Positions 1 through 10,262 of a DNA stretch of 64,000 nucleotides are shown in pieces. The stretch comes from Erysipelotrichaceae bacterium (lineage in GTDB: Bacteria > Bacillota_I > Bacilli_A > Erysipelotrichales > Erysipelotrichaceae). The position numbers and the translations under genes are program-made. How positions within the stretch are numbered: position 1 is the first letter of the stretch; each line of letters begins with the position of its first letter. A model generated the notes under the pieces. The model did not search any database, was not told the DNA's origin, and was given only the letters and a program-made list of their open reading frames with translations. The DNA is taken from positions 29,059 to 93,058 of the forward strand of contig JAFWGU010000006.1 of assembly GCA_017512285.1 (NCBI GenBank). Reading direction: 5' to 3'.

Positions 1-2891
1 TCATCCGTCCTGGTTTCAGCCAGTCTTTCCTCGATGACCTTCAGGGCCTTTTCAGCATATTCAGCCTGCTTTTCCTTATTGCCCAGGTGGAAATAGGCAA
101 AAGCCAGATTGCCGGCAACTCTTGAGTAATCGCCATTCTGTTTCTGTTCTTCCTTCTTCAGCCACTTCTGCAATACGATGGCTTCCCCACGGTATCTTCT
201 GTCTTCCGCTGCCAGCATTCTGTCAGCTTCCATGGCATCATACTCATCCAGCAGAGCGTTGAAGTTCGCCCGGTCAAACTTGGCCTTGAAGATGCTGTTG
301 TCCAGAATGTCCTTGGTGATCACGGCTCTGTAGAAGCTGTTTTCCAGAGGACGCTGCTTCTTCCAGACTGAAAGATGCTGACGCATTTCCGCATCCATGC
401 CAAACTGGGCATAGATGTCGAAGATGAGCTTGTTACCGGCATAGTTATACTTGCCCATGATCTCCCTGACGACCTCTACGGCTTCTTCAGGTCTGCCCAT
501 TCTCCGAAATATCTGAACCTTGTGCAGATAGTAGCGGGACTGATCATTCTTCCTGTCCTTTACTATCTCAATGGTCCTGTTGATGTTTTCCAGAGCCTTG
601 TCCAGCTCGTTTCTCATCGCATAGACATAGCTCAGACGGAAATAGCTGTCCAGTGTATCCGGCTCATGGCTCTGCAGAATGAGGAAGTGTTCTTCAGCCT
701 CTTCCAGTTCATTAAGATACATGTGGCACATTCCGGCATAGAAGTGGCCGCTGTAATCGCCGTTTTTCTCCAGCGACTTGAGATACCACTGCAGTGAATC
801 ACGGCAGTGATGCTTCAGATCCTGATAGTAGATGAATCCGATCTGAGAATCAACCGAAGCCGGATGTCTGGGGTTTTCAGCCAGTTCCTTATACATCTTC
901 AGTGCTTCATCGTATTTCTCAGCCTTGACCAGTAGCCAGGCCTTGTAATCCATGAGAGCCCTGTTGCTGCTGTTACATTCCAGTCCCTTGTCGGCCAGTT
1001 CCATCATGATGTTGCGGTCTTCTTCCTTATTGCCGTTGAGACTGTCGCCTCTGATGCACAGCATCCGGTAATACAGATCATCGGAGAAATTGTAGTCCTT
1101 TACCCTTTCTCCCATCTCCTCAACGGATTTTTCATACTTCTTCAGAGCCTCATCCATCTTCTTCTTTGAGCCTTCCAGTAACAGACCCTGACAGTACAGT
1201 ACGGCCGGATCGTTTTCCAGTCCGCTTTCCAGTAAGAACTTCAGTTCATTCTCGGCATCCTCATAGGCTCCGTTTCTGATCAGGATCCTGATCTTGAGAA
1301 TGTATACTGAAAGATCCGTCTTACACAGATCCAGACTCTTGTTGATTGCGTCATAGGCTTCCCTGTCCAGTCTCTGATAGAACAGGGCATATGCCAGTAA
1401 CAGATATCCGTGATAGGCATCAGGTCTTTCCCTGATCAGAAGATTGGCATACTCTGCTGACTTCTCATAATTCTTTTCAGCCAGAGTGATCTGTGACATC
1501 TGCGTCAGAATATCCGACTTGTCTGAGGCATTGGCTAAAGCCTCCTGGTATGCAGCCATGGCCTCATCAAGCTTCTTCACATGGTAGTAATAGTATCCCT
1601 TGCGTCCGTACATTTCACCCAGACGCTTCTTTCTCTTGATGTTTTCCTCACTGTCTTCCGGCAGTTCCTTTATGACTTCAATCAGATTGTCCAGATTTGA
1701 CTGCACCTTGTCATAATCCTCCGTTATGAAGGCTATGTTGCTCATGAGGTTATAGTAATTGAACTTGTCGCTCTTTTCCGGATCAATGGAATTGGCCAGT
1801 TCAATGGCCTTGTCATTGATGTTGTTTTCCAGATAGCACCAGGCCAGATCAGACTTGGCTTCCTCATCATCAGGATGTACCTCAAGCCATCTGATCTTCT
1901 GCTCAATGACGTTTTCATTCCATTTCTTTCTGGTCTGATCCAGATTGTATATCTGCTGGGAATCGCCGCCGGCTGCCCTCATTAATTCATTCAGCTGTCT
2001 GATTCCCTCTTCATGCCTGTTGGTATCGGCCAGGATGTTGGCGTACATCCACTTGAGATTGGCATGTTCAGGATAAAGGCCCAACAGATGTGCACACACT
2101 TTTTCAGCCTCTTCATAATCCTTCTTGCCCATGCATTCGCTTATCAGCATGGAACCGATGTAGATGTCATCAGAAAACTGCTGATACAGTTCTCTCAGTT
2201 CATTCAGCACATTCTCGTCCTCAAAGTGGATCTTATATGACAGGGCCAGTGCCGTGCCGTAAGGATGCTGCTCCGGAAGTGACAGCATCTCATCTATGAT
2301 CTCCTTAGCCGATTCGTCATCCTTTCTTCTGATGGCCAGATAACAGCCCAGATACTTCTGACACATGTCTCCGTCTTTGCCCGGGACAAACATGTTCATC
2401 GGTAAGGTATCGTTATAGGTAATGCCGTTTATGACGATGTAATCGATGAAGTCCTTTGGATAACGTCCGTACAGTTCCTCTGTTCTGTCCCTGAACGAGA
2501 ATTCCCTGTCCATTAATACCCATACGTCATGGGTAATGAAATACTTCTCCATTAAGAAGTTAAGCAGACAGTCCTCAACAGCCATGCGGCTGTCCAGAGC
2601 CTGGCAGACATCATCGCTGAAGAGCTTCCGCCATTCCTCAACGCTGTTGCGTCTCGGGAAATCCGCATACAGTTCCTCAAGCTTATCACGCCAGTGATCT
2701 ACCGGCTTCTTCTCCGTCATTAATCCACTGGTTTCATCGGCGTACTTCAAAGCCTCTTCGTAGGCATTACGAAGTTCCTTGAATTCTTCCGGCTTATCCT
2801 CCGGATTGGTGTCGGCAAGCTTTTCACGGTAGGCTCTCGTTATTTCCTTCTTATCCCTTGTAGGTTCAATGCCAAGTATTTCCCAGAACAT
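1..2891 (-). CDS. Large J-domain-like/TPR repeat protein, 3' end outside window
   Basis: An open frame runs from an ATG at 2891, preceded by a GGAGGT ribosome site, to the left edge with no stop: 963 codons are visible. The first 50 or so residues resemble a DnaJ J domain: helix I starts WEILGIEPT and a later helix reads EEFKELRNAYEEAL. The HPD tripeptide needed to stimulate DnaK ATPase is replaced by TNPED. The rest is almost entirely helical and rich in TPR-type pairs (for example EKSAEYANLLIRERPDAYHG, and a Tyr-rich GRKGYYYYHVKKLDEAM stretch). No signal peptide or membrane segment is seen, so it is probably a cytoplasmic scaffold or assembly protein. The function is unknown. The gene is divergent from the YnbB-type gene, with about 120 bp between their starts. 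Confidence 0.85.
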   Translation of the reverse strand, partial: MFWEILGIEPTRDKKEITRAYREKLADTNPEDKPEEFKELRNAYEEALKYADETSGLMTEKKPVDHWRDKLEELYADFPRRNSVEEWRKLFSDDVCQALDSRMAVEDCLLNFLMEKYFITHDVWVLMDREFSFRDRTEELYGRYPKDFIDYIVINGITYNDTLPMNMFVPGKDGDMCQKYLGCYLAIRRKDDESAKEIIDEMLSLPEQHPYGTALALSYKIHFEDENVLNELRELYQQFSDDIYIGSMLISECMGKKDYEEAEKVCAHLLGLYPEHANLKWMYANILADTNRHEEGIRQLNELMRAAGGDSQQIYNLDQTRKKWNENVIEQKIRWLEVHPDDEEAKSDLAWCYLENNINDKAIELANSIDPEKSDKFNYYNLMSNIAFITEDYDKVQSNLDNLIEVIKELPEDSEENIKRKKRLGEMYGRKGYYYYHVKKLDEAMAAYQEALANASDKSDILTQMSQITLAEKNYEKSAEYANLLIRERPDAYHGYLLLAYALFYQRLDREAYDAINKSLDLCKTDLSVYILKIRILIRNGAYEDAENELKFLLESGLENDPAVLYCQGLLLEGSKKKMDEALKKYEKSVEEMGERVKDYNFSDDLYYRMLCIRGDSLNGNKEEDRNIMMELADKGLECNSSNRALMDYKAWLLVKAEKYDEALKMYKELAENPRHPASVDSQIGFIYYQDLKHHCRDSLQWYLKSLEKNGDYSGHFYAGMCHMYLNELEEAEEHFLILQSHEPDTLDSYFRLSYVYAMRNELDKALENINRTIEIVKDRKNDQSRYYLHKVQIFRRMGRPEEAVEVVREIMGKYNYAGNKLIFDIYAQFGMDAEMRQHLSVWKKQRPLENSFYRAVITKDILDNSIFKAKFDRANFNALLDEYDAMEADRMLAAEDRRYRGEAIVLQKWLKKEEQKQNGDYSRVAGNLAFAYFHLGNKEKQAEYAEKALKVIEERLAETRTD

Positions 2892-3010
2892 GTCTGCACC
2901 TCCAAAAGTCCTTCTTATTAATGATATCATATTTAAAGCGTCAGATACTTTTTTGCTGATTTTTATGCTCTTTTGGTCCATAATAATCCTTGTACAACAG
3001 GAGCGACATT

Positions 3011-4264
3011 ATGATTTTAAACCAGATAGACGACAGACTGCTGAAGCTGGCAGACAGAAGTGACAGGGAATTAAGAAGCATCTATGAAGAAATAGACCGG
3101 ATCTGCATGGTCAACTCTGACCGGGTCCTTTCCGCCTTCATTGAAAACCAGGTTTCCTATTCCGATTTCGCCGACATCAACGGATACGGCAACTACGATG
3201 CCGGCAGAGACAAACTGGAAAGGATCTTTGCCACGGTATTAGGCTGTGAGGATGCCCTTGTGCGTCCGCAGATCATGAGCGGTACCAATGCCCTGTATCT
3301 GGCTTTCTCAGCTCTTCTGAAGTACGGTGATACCTTCATCTCACTGACCGGTACTCCTTATGATTCTTTGCAGGAGATGATCGGTCTTTACGGTAATTCC
3401 AGTCAGTCATTAATGGCTAACGGTGTGAAGTACGAACAGATAGACCTTATCAGCAATGAATTTGACGAAGAGAAGATCATTGAAAGACTGGCCAGGAAGG
3501 ATGTCAGACTGGTTGAGATCCAGAGATCACGCGGCTATTCCGCCAGAGCTTCCCTATGTCTTGATAAAATAGAACATCTGATAAAGGAGATCAGAAAGGT
3601 AAATGATGATGTCATCATCATGATCGATAACTGCTATGGCGAACTGGTTGAGGAAAGAGAAGCCGGCCACATCGGGGCTGACATCGTCGTTGGTTCGCTG
3701 ATGAAGAATCTTGGCGGCGGCATTGCCTCTACCGGCGGTTATGTTGCCGGCAGAAAGGACCTCGTTCAGATGGTTGCCGAACGTCTTACGGCTCCAGGCA
3801 TCGGCAAGGAACAGGGTGCTAACTTCAATCAGAACAACAGCTTCTTCAAGGGACTGTTCATGGCTCCTTCCGCAGTAAGAAATGCCCTCAAGACGGCCGT
3901 ATTCACTGCCTGGATGATGGAACAGCTTGACTTCACCAACGTCTCACCAAGACACGATGAAAAGCGTACTGATATAATTCAGACCGTTGAGCTGGGCAGT
4001 AAGGAAAAGCTGGTAAGCTTTACCCAGGGAATTCAGGAATCATCACCGATCGATTCCTATGTAAAGGTACTTCCGGCACCAATGCCGGGCTACCCGTTTG
4101 ATGAAGTAATGGCCTGCGGTGCCTTTACTCAGGGCAGCACCATTGAATTAAGTGCCGATGCCCCGGTCATCCCGCCATATGTACTGTTCATGCAGGGAGG
4201 CCTGACACTGGAATACGGCAAACTTTCAATATTGCTGGCCCTATCCAAGATAATCAATAAATAG
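3011..4264 (+). CDS. YnbB/aluminium-resistance family PLP-dependent enzyme (methionine gamma-lyase-like)
   Basis: This is a 417-residue fold-type I PLP enzyme of the Firmicutes family annotated as aluminium resistance protein or methionine gamma-lyase family. The N-terminus contains the characteristic GYGNYDAGRDKLE block and RPQIMSGTNALYLA. The likely Schiff-base lysine is Lys232 in GSLMKNLGGGIA, with an upstream IDNCYGE. The start at 3011 is preferred over an in-frame TTG at 2990 because CAGGAG lies 8 bases before it. Family members are thought to act on sulfur amino acids, but the reaction here is inferred from homology only. A shared bidirectional terminator follows. Confidence 0.88.
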   Translation: MILNQIDDRLLKLADRSDRELRSIYEEIDRICMVNSDRVLSAFIENQVSYSDFADINGYGNYDAGRDKLERIFATVLGCEDALVRPQIMSGTNALYLAFSALLKYGDTFISLTGTPYDSLQEMIGLYGNSSQSLMANGVKYEQIDLISNEFDEEKIIERLARKDVRLVEIQRSRGYSARASLCLDKIEHLIKEIRKVNDDVIIMIDNCYGELVEEREAGHIGADIVVGSLMKNLGGGIASTGGYVAGRKDLVQMVAERLTAPGIGKEQGANFNQNNSFFKGLFMAPSAVRNALKTAVFTAWMMEQLDFTNVSPRHDEKRTDIIQTVELGSKEKLVSFTQGIQESSPIDSYVKVLPAPMPGYPFDEVMACGAFTQGSTIELSADAPVIPPYVLFMQGGLTLEYGKLSILLALSKIINK

Positions 4265-4272
4265 AGCATGAT

Positions 4273-4298
4273 AAAAGGACTTCCTGAGAAGTCCTTTT
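4273..4298. terminator. Bidirectional intrinsic terminator
   Basis: A perfect 10-bp stem (AAAAGGACTT / AAGTCCTTTT) with a 6-base loop is followed by T runs on both strands. It separates two convergent genes. Confidence 0.9.
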
Positions 4299-4303
4299 CT
4301 TTT

Positions 4304-6181
4304 TTACTCCTTGAACAGTTCAAGCGACATGTCCTCATAATCGCCATGATAGCTGACGATTACCTGGACATTCGGCTGGAAGGCTTCCTTTTCCTTCTCT
4401 GACATTCCCGAATGATACAGATTTACTATCTTCATGAAACCGGATTCCATCATTACGTAGACGTCATTGCCATTTCTGCCCTGCACTTCCCCGCTTTCCC
4501 TGCAGAGATAACTGACCTTGTCAACCTTATCATCCCTGTAGGTCACTGTTAACTCATCAAGGTTCATGAAACCGCGGTATACATTGTCATTTCTGACAGG
4601 CTGACCCCACAGGGCTTCAATTTCCGCTCTTGTTCTTCCCTTAAGCTTATTTGTAGACCACTGGTCTCCCTTGATGCGCACGGTTGAAACATGAGGAATA
4701 TCCACAGAATCATATCCCAGCTTTTCATCAATCAGATCATAGGTAAACAGATCACTGTAATTACCGTTTACCAGGTCAATTCTATCCTGATAAAAGTCAT
4801 AGTCGCTTGTCTCAAACATCGTCAGATCGTTGGAAACAATCACTTCATCACCCAGGTCAACCTCAAGATGACTTGGCGTAAGTATCGGGGTAGGACTGGT
4901 GAATGACAGCACATAGACCAGAGCTTCATACTCTTCCATCTTCTCCCAGTGAATGTCGAGATCTCTTCCCACGGCATTGAGTTCCGTCAGGTCGATTCCC
5001 TTATTGACAAGCTGAATGGATCTGATGTCATATTCCCTTACATATACCGGTCTTAATACCAGTACGGCGCCGTAATGATAGATACCGTCCGCCTTCTGGT
5101 TGAAGACATTATATATTCCCATGCTAAACGGATACATCGACGACTGAACGAAGCTGATTTTCTTATTCATTGAATCAGTCAGTCTTTCGTCATATTCAAG
5201 CGGAACTATTTCCTTTTCCTGCTTGGCAGGAGCCTTTGTCTGCATTACCAGTTCACCATCCTGATACAGTGAGAAGATGATCCTGGACAGGGAATACGTA
5301 TCATTATGTACGAGGTTCCTGTAACTCTTATTCTGCGGAAAGGTTATGACGTAGTGTCCTGAACCGTCAAGTTCACACTCAGCCTCCGCGCCGGTAAGCT
5401 GTTTCTGTCCGCTTATTACTGGCAGTTTTGCCTTCAGAATGCCTTTCTCCTGCGTATCGGCATCCACTTCAACGGCCAGATGGTCATCCACGATGCTGTA
5501 CCTGGCCCCGGTCAGTTTCATCCTGACGTCCTTCCTGTCCTTGACGTAGACCAGATAGTCTCCTCTTTCGGACATGCAGACTGTCGTATAATCACCTGAA
5601 GTTACTGTTTCATTGTATATAAACGGTCCTTCCATCATCTGTTCAGCCAGTTCTTCACTGAAGATGGCTGCCAGATCCTCCTTATCCTGACCGGATGGAA
5701 CAAGATAATAGAAAAGATGGTCCATTCTGGTGTTTTCCATGTCCTCCATCATTTCAAATAATCCGCTGTCTGCTTCATGTTTGAGCTTCTCACCAGCCAG
5801 CTGACGTACATATGAATAGAACTCATGGTCCGGATCATAGTAGTTGTACCCGTCAGGGGTTGCCATCAGGCCATAGGAACAGATTGTATCCGTATAGGTC
5901 TTGTTATCAGTGGTAATGCTGACATGGCAGGGAGGATTGCCATACAGATAATCATTTATCAACGCCTTTTCACTGAGCATTGATTCTCTTAATTCAATGT
6001 ACTTCTCAATCTCTTCCATTGTCAGGTCGGCAACGTAGTCACCGTCCGGATAGCCTTTTACATGGATCTTGCCGGAAAGGACCGGCTCATCATGAAAATA
6101 TACCGATGCCTCTGGCTGTTTATTACCATTACACCCGAAAAGAGTAACGATCATTAACATGATTATCAGTAGTCTTTTCAT
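4304..6181 (-). CDS. Large lipoprotein of unknown function
   Basis: The 625-residue product starts with a lipoprotein signal peptide. A charged MKRLL is followed by a hydrophobic stretch and the lipobox LFGC, so Cys17 should be lipidated and the protein anchored outside the membrane. The mature part is rich in acidic and aromatic residues and in short beta-like stretches, and I recognise no catalytic motif. A C-terminal segment containing GRTRAEIEALWGQP and YRGFMNLDELTVTYRDDKV resembles SmpA/OmlA-like beta-lactamase-inhibitor-type modules, a weak similarity only. It is transcribed alone, between a shared terminator and the system I permease terminator. Confidence 0.8.
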   Translation of the reverse strand: MKRLLIIMLMIVTLFGCNGNKQPEASVYFHDEPVLSGKIHVKGYPDGDYVADLTMEEIEKYIELRESMLSEKALINDYLYGNPPCHVSITTDNKTYTDTICSYGLMATPDGYNYYDPDHEFYSYVRQLAGEKLKHEADSGLFEMMEDMENTRMDHLFYYLVPSGQDKEDLAAIFSEELAEQMMEGPFIYNETVTSGDYTTVCMSERGDYLVYVKDRKDVRMKLTGARYSIVDDHLAVEVDADTQEKGILKAKLPVISGQKQLTGAEAECELDGSGHYVITFPQNKSYRNLVHNDTYSLSRIIFSLYQDGELVMQTKAPAKQEKEIVPLEYDERLTDSMNKKISFVQSSMYPFSMGIYNVFNQKADGIYHYGAVLVLRPVYVREYDIRSIQLVNKGIDLTELNAVGRDLDIHWEKMEEYEALVYVLSFTSPTPILTPSHLEVDLGDEVIVSNDLTMFETSDYDFYQDRIDLVNGNYSDLFTYDLIDEKLGYDSVDIPHVSTVRIKGDQWSTNKLKGRTRAEIEALWGQPVRNDNVYRGFMNLDELTVTYRDDKVDKVSYLCRESGEVQGRNGNDVYVMMESGFMKIVNLYHSGMSEKEKEAFQPNVQVIVSYHGDYEDMSLELFKE

Positions 6182-6255
6182 TTTAAAACCCCCATTGTCA
6201 GTTTCATTTTATCACCATGACTGAAAAAAGCACATCCCCCTCTTCAACAAAAGAA

Positions 6256-6284
6256 AACCCTCCAGATTCAGAACCTGGAGGGTT
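6256..6284 (-). terminator. Terminator of ABC system I
   Basis: A 10-bp stem AACCCTCCAG/CTGGAGGGTT with a 9-base loop is followed on the minus strand by TTCTTTTG. It lies just after the permease stop. Confidence 0.88.
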
Positions 6285-6305
6285 ATTATCATGTTTATCT
6301 GTTTT

Positions 6306-7961
6306 TTAGAACGATATTTCCTTGTTACCGGTGACCTTCATGTAGACAATCAGAGACAGGACGGTAGCCAACGTCAGGATCGTAGCGTAAGCAGCTGCGA
6401 TGCCATAGTTACCTCTGGAAACATAAGTATATGTAGCCAGAGTAAGAGTGATCGTCTTCAGGTTATACAGAATGATCGCCGTAGACAATTCGGTGATGAT
6501 CGTTACCCATGACATGATCGCGCCGGACAGAATGCCGTTTGCCATCATCGGAACCGTGATCGTAAAGAACGCCTTCAGTTTGGAAGAACCAAGTGAAATG
6601 GCCGCTTCCTCAATGGACATCGGTATCTGCTGTAAGGTTGCCGTAGAAGAACGGATGGTATATGGGATACGACGGATGACCAGTGCGATGATCATGATCG
6701 TTACCGTACCGGCAAGTACCAATGGCTTCTTGTTGAAGGCCATTACCAGGGCAATACCGACAACTGAACCCGGAATGATGTATGGAACCATTGACAGGGT
6801 ATCGATGACCTTGTTGATGAAGTTGCTTCTTCTGACAACCAGATAAGCAATCAGGATAGCCAGTAAGATTACTACTATCAGTGCCAGTCCGCCGATCAGG
6901 AAGGTATTAGGAATTGCATTCTTAAGATGCGTGAATGCGTAACGGTATGAATCCAGTGAATAGCCAGGCAGGAAGATCTTGCCTGAAGTCTTCTGGAACG
7001 ACGTGTAGATTACGTATACCTGTGGCATGAATGCCAGCATGACAACGAACCAGCAGTAGAAATGTACCAGAACGGATTTCACGCCATGCAGTTCTTTTCT
7101 TTCAATTGAATGCATCGCATTCATCGTGAAGCGGAACTGGTTGTTGACATATCTCTGGATCAGGAAGATCACTGCCGTGATCATGATCGCGATGACGGAA
7201 ATAGCTGCACCGAAATTATGGTCGGATCCTGTTTCCGCAAAGTAGGTCTTGTAAATGATGACCGGGAACGTCTGATAACCTTCACCGATCAGTAACGGCG
7301 TACCGAAGTCGGCAAATGCACGCATGAAGACCATCAGTGTAGCAGCGATGATCGTAGGCATGCATAATGGGATTACAATTGTAAAGAAACGCTTGAATCC
7401 CGAACAGCCCATGTTTTCCGATGCTTCAAGAAGTGAATTGTCGATGTTCTTCAATGCTCCTGAAACATAGAGGAATACCAGCGGGAAAAGCTGCAATGCC
7501 AGAACCAGCAGGATGCCGTTAAAGCCATAGATACTTGGCATTCTGGTCTTGGTAATGCTCTCGATGAACTGGGTGATGATGCCGCCTCTGCCTAACAACA
7601 TGATCCAGGAGTAGGCGCCGATGAACGGTGCAGACATTGAGCACAGAATGATCAGTACCTGCAGAACCGTCTTGCCCTTGATCTCATACATCTGGTAGAA
7701 GTATGCCAGCGGAACGCCGATGATCAGGGTCAGAACCGTAGCCAGACCTGAGACCTTCAGACTGTTGAAAATAGAATCTACATAGTATGACTGTGAAAAG
7801 AAAGCCTGAAACTGTTCCAGCGTGAAATGACCGTCATTGTTGATGAAGGCGGTCTGTAAGAGCTTGTAAAGCGGGAAAAGCAGGAACAGGATGTACAGGA
7901 AAAGAATGACCAGCGAGGCCAGTTTCCAGACATCGAGACTCTTGTTAGACTTGCTGTTCAT
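6306..7961 (-). CDS. ABC importer system I, fused two-domain permease (AfuB/FbpB type)
   Basis: This 551-residue membrane protein has two binding-protein-dependent permease domains in one chain, about 12 predicted membrane segments. Each half has an EAA-type loop that contacts the ATPase: EASENMGCSGFKRFF around residue 190 and EEAAISLGSSKLKAFF around residue 455. The architecture is that of the COG1178 family, which moves Fe3+, hexose phosphates (AfuABC) or aminoethylphosphonate. The gene starts one base after the ATPase stop, so the two are translationally coupled. The substrate cannot be read from the sequence. Confidence 0.9.
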   Translation of the reverse strand: MNSKSNKSLDVWKLASLVILFLYILFLLFPLYKLLQTAFINNDGHFTLEQFQAFFSQSYYVDSIFNSLKVSGLATVLTLIIGVPLAYFYQMYEIKGKTVLQVLIILCSMSAPFIGAYSWIMLLGRGGIITQFIESITKTRMPSIYGFNGILLVLALQLFPLVFLYVSGALKNIDNSLLEASENMGCSGFKRFFTIVIPLCMPTIIAATLMVFMRAFADFGTPLLIGEGYQTFPVIIYKTYFAETGSDHNFGAAISVIAIMITAVIFLIQRYVNNQFRFTMNAMHSIERKELHGVKSVLVHFYCWFVVMLAFMPQVYVIYTSFQKTSGKIFLPGYSLDSYRYAFTHLKNAIPNTFLIGGLALIVVILLAILIAYLVVRRSNFINKVIDTLSMVPYIIPGSVVGIALVMAFNKKPLVLAGTVTIMIIALVIRRIPYTIRSSTATLQQIPMSIEEAAISLGSSKLKAFFTITVPMMANGILSGAIMSWVTIITELSTAIILYNLKTITLTLATYTYVSRGNYGIAAAYATILTLATVLSLIVYMKVTGNKEISF

Positions 7962-7962
7962 A

Positions 7963-9090
7963 TCATGCCTCTTTTTTGTAGACGTCGTAATCGTTGATCA
8001 CGCCTGCCACCAGGTTGTGATCTCCCTTTTCATCGAAGATGTTGATCTTTTCAGTCTTGACGCCCAGACGGATCTCCGTTCCCTTTTCAATGATGGAATC
8101 GATCTTGGATTCCTGAACGATCTCTGCTGTTTCGCCATCTTCGAAATGAACGAAATAGTGTGTATTCAAGCCAAGGAATACGGCGTCATCAATAACGGCC
8201 TTGATTCCTTCCTTGTTATTTACATCGACTACCAGTTCCTCAGGACGGATGCTTGCCTTGACCTTCTGGTCTTTCATCTCATCCTCGCGGATGGTGTCAA
8301 CGCGTACCTTATAATTACCAGGCAGATACAGATATGCCTTGCCGTCTTCGATCTTCAGCTCACCGTCAATGACGTTGGTATGACCGATGAACGTTGCGAC
8401 AAACAGATTTGCCGGACGCTGATAAAGGATCTTCGGTGTACCGATTTGTTGAATATCGCCATTGTTCATGACAGCTATACGGTCGGAAACAGCCATAGCC
8501 TCTTCCTGGTCATGAGTTACGTAGACTGTCGTGATGCCAACTTCATTCTGAATCTGCTTGATGACAGTACGCATTTCAATTCTCAGCTTTGCGTCAAGGT
8601 TTGAAAGCGGCTCATCCATGAGCAGAACATCCGGAGTGATTGCCAGGGCTCTTGCCAGGGCAACACGCTGCTGCTGACCGCCGGACAGTCTTTCCGGCAT
8701 ACGATCGCGATATTCATCAATCTTCATCAGTTTAAGAAACTGATCCGTCTTGGATGCGATCTCTTCCTTAGGCAGTTTCCGGTTCTTCAGACCGAATGCG
8801 ACATTTTTCTCAACTGTCATATTAGGGAAAATGGCATAGTTCTGGAAGACCATGCCGATATTACGTTTTGCCGGGTCCATGTCATTTATTCTGGTATTGC
8901 CAAAATAAAAGTCTCCGCCTTCAATGGAGTTGAAGCCGGCAATCATACGCAATAATGTCGTCTTACCACATCCAGATGGACCAAGGAGGGTAAAAAACTC
9001 ACCCTCCTTGATATCCAGTGATAAGTCAGAAATTATTGTATTATCGCCGTATTTCTTAACAGCGTCTCGAATCTTAATGTTAACACTCAT
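7963..9090 (-). CDS. ABC importer system I, ATPase (FbpC/PotA-like)
   Basis: The 375-residue nucleotide-binding subunit has all core motifs: Walker A GPSGCGKTT, Q-loop VFQNYAIFP, signature LSGGQQQR, Walker B LLMDEP, D-loop SNLDAKLR and H-loop VTHDQEEAM. A C-terminal TOBE-like domain begins after about residue 240. It lies between the binding protein and the permease and powers import from the cytoplasmic side. It closely resembles the system III ATPase (50722-51792) in length and wording. Confidence 0.93.
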   Translation of the reverse strand: MSVNIKIRDAVKKYGDNTIISDLSLDIKEGEFFTLLGPSGCGKTTLLRMIAGFNSIEGGDFYFGNTRINDMDPAKRNIGMVFQNYAIFPNMTVEKNVAFGLKNRKLPKEEIASKTDQFLKLMKIDEYRDRMPERLSGGQQQRVALARALAITPDVLLMDEPLSNLDAKLRIEMRTVIKQIQNEVGITTVYVTHDQEEAMAVSDRIAVMNNGDIQQIGTPKILYQRPANLFVATFIGHTNVIDGELKIEDGKAYLYLPGNYKVRVDTIREDEMKDQKVKASIRPEELVVDVNNKEGIKAVIDDAVFLGLNTHYFVHFEDGETAEIVQESKIDSIIEKGTEIRLGVKTEKINIFDEKGDHNLVAGVINDYDVYKKEA

Positions 9091-9152
9091 ATTTCCAACC
9101 TAACTTTTTTGATTATTGTTTATTGTTTTTTTGCTTTGTTTATTCAGAGTTT

Positions 9153-10226
9153 TTACTGCTTTGAAGCGTTGAACATTTCTGTCCAGCGTGTCTGCCATTC
9201 CTTCTTGTGTGAACCGCAGAGTTCCATGTTCTCATACTTGACATTGATCTGTGAGAATGGTGTCATCAGTTCTGAAGTGTTGGCAATGTTCGGATTAACA
9301 GGACGTGCTGTTGTCTTGGCAATTTCCTTCTGGCCTTCATCAGAGATCAGCCAGTCCATGAACAACTTGGCATTCTCCATGTTTGGAGCATTCTTGATGA
9401 TAGCTGTACCAGCTGGGAGCCATACTGCGCCTTCTGATGGATATACCAGACGTACAGTTTCCTTGCCGGCAGCTGCCTGGTCAACTAACAGGCCTACGCA
9501 TGGGTCTTCATATGAAACACCAACAACGTATTCGCCTTCATAAGTTCCCTTGTAGATTGCTGAAGAACCGTCGATGATAACGCCGTTCAGGTTCTTTGCG
9601 AATGTGTTGACCCATTCCCAAGCCTTCTCATCATATGGCTCATCGCCCTTGACCAGAAGCATGTTTGTGAGTTCAGCCCATGCACTTGAAGAAGAAGCCG
9701 GGTCGCCCATTGCGATCTTGCCGAACAGTTCAGGCTGTAACAGGTCTTCATAAGAATCGAAGTCATCGATGTTCAGTCCGAGCTTTTCATATTCAGCAAC
9801 GTTAACTAACAGAGCTGCAGAACCGTCAAGGCAGTAGTGTGTTGTGATGCCGTTAAAGTTTCTGTAAGCTTCAGGAAGCTTGTCGTCACCCTTTGCAACA
9901 TATGGTTCAAACAGTGGAACATAGTCAGGATTGAATGAGTTAGCATAGTTCATGCCGCCATACATTACGTCGCCCTGAGGATTGTCCTTTTCAGCAGCGA
10001 TTCTTTCCAGACATTCGCCTGTCTTGGCATTGATGAACTGAACGTCAATTCCATACTTTTCGCCGAATACTTCAGCAGCTGCACAGAGAGCATCGGTGTT
10101 TGGTGAATAAATAACCAGACTTCCGCCGCCAACTGTTGGTTCGTCGCCACCCTCCTTCTTGCCGCCGCAGGCAAACAGACTGCAGACGAGTAAGGAGACC
10201 ATGATCAACTTAAAAATCTTTTTCAT
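9153..10226 (-). CDS. ABC importer system I, substrate-binding lipoprotein (COG1840/AfuA-like)
   Basis: The 357-residue lipoprotein has lipobox SLFAC with Cys20, followed by a Gly/Lys-rich linker. The mature domain starts SLVIYSPNTDAL and has the extracellular-solute-binding fold typical of Fe3+, hexose-phosphate and phosphonate binders. The start at 10226 is preferred over a longer frame beginning at 10292 because GGGAGGAAATATA precedes this ATG and the signal peptide begins there. It is the first gene of the operon and the only one directly behind the cre-overlapped promoter. Confidence 0.9.
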   Translation of the reverse strand: MKKIFKLIMVSLLVCSLFACGGKKEGGDEPTVGGGSLVIYSPNTDALCAAAEVFGEKYGIDVQFINAKTGECLERIAAEKDNPQGDVMYGGMNYANSFNPDYVPLFEPYVAKGDDKLPEAYRNFNGITTHYCLDGSAALLVNVAEYEKLGLNIDDFDSYEDLLQPELFGKIAMGDPASSSSAWAELTNMLLVKGDEPYDEKAWEWVNTFAKNLNGVIIDGSSAIYKGTYEGEYVVGVSYEDPCVGLLVDQAAAGKETVRLVYPSEGAVWLPAGTAIIKNAPNMENAKLFMDWLISDEGQKEIAKTTARPVNPNIANTSELMTPFSQINVKYENMELCGSHKKEWQTRWTEMFNASKQ

Positions 10227-10262
10227 TATATTTCCTCCCGGGATAATATTCCCTTCCGTTTT

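Noticed and set aside
375..2299. Open frames on the + strand inside the first 2.9 kb
   Set aside because: They are shadows of the long minus-strand TPR gene, lack ribosome sites and have no recognisable domain.
7891..8604. A 237-codon + strand frame over the system I ATPase
   Set aside because: It lies antisense to an ATPase gene with every conserved motif; its length comes from codon bias of the real gene.
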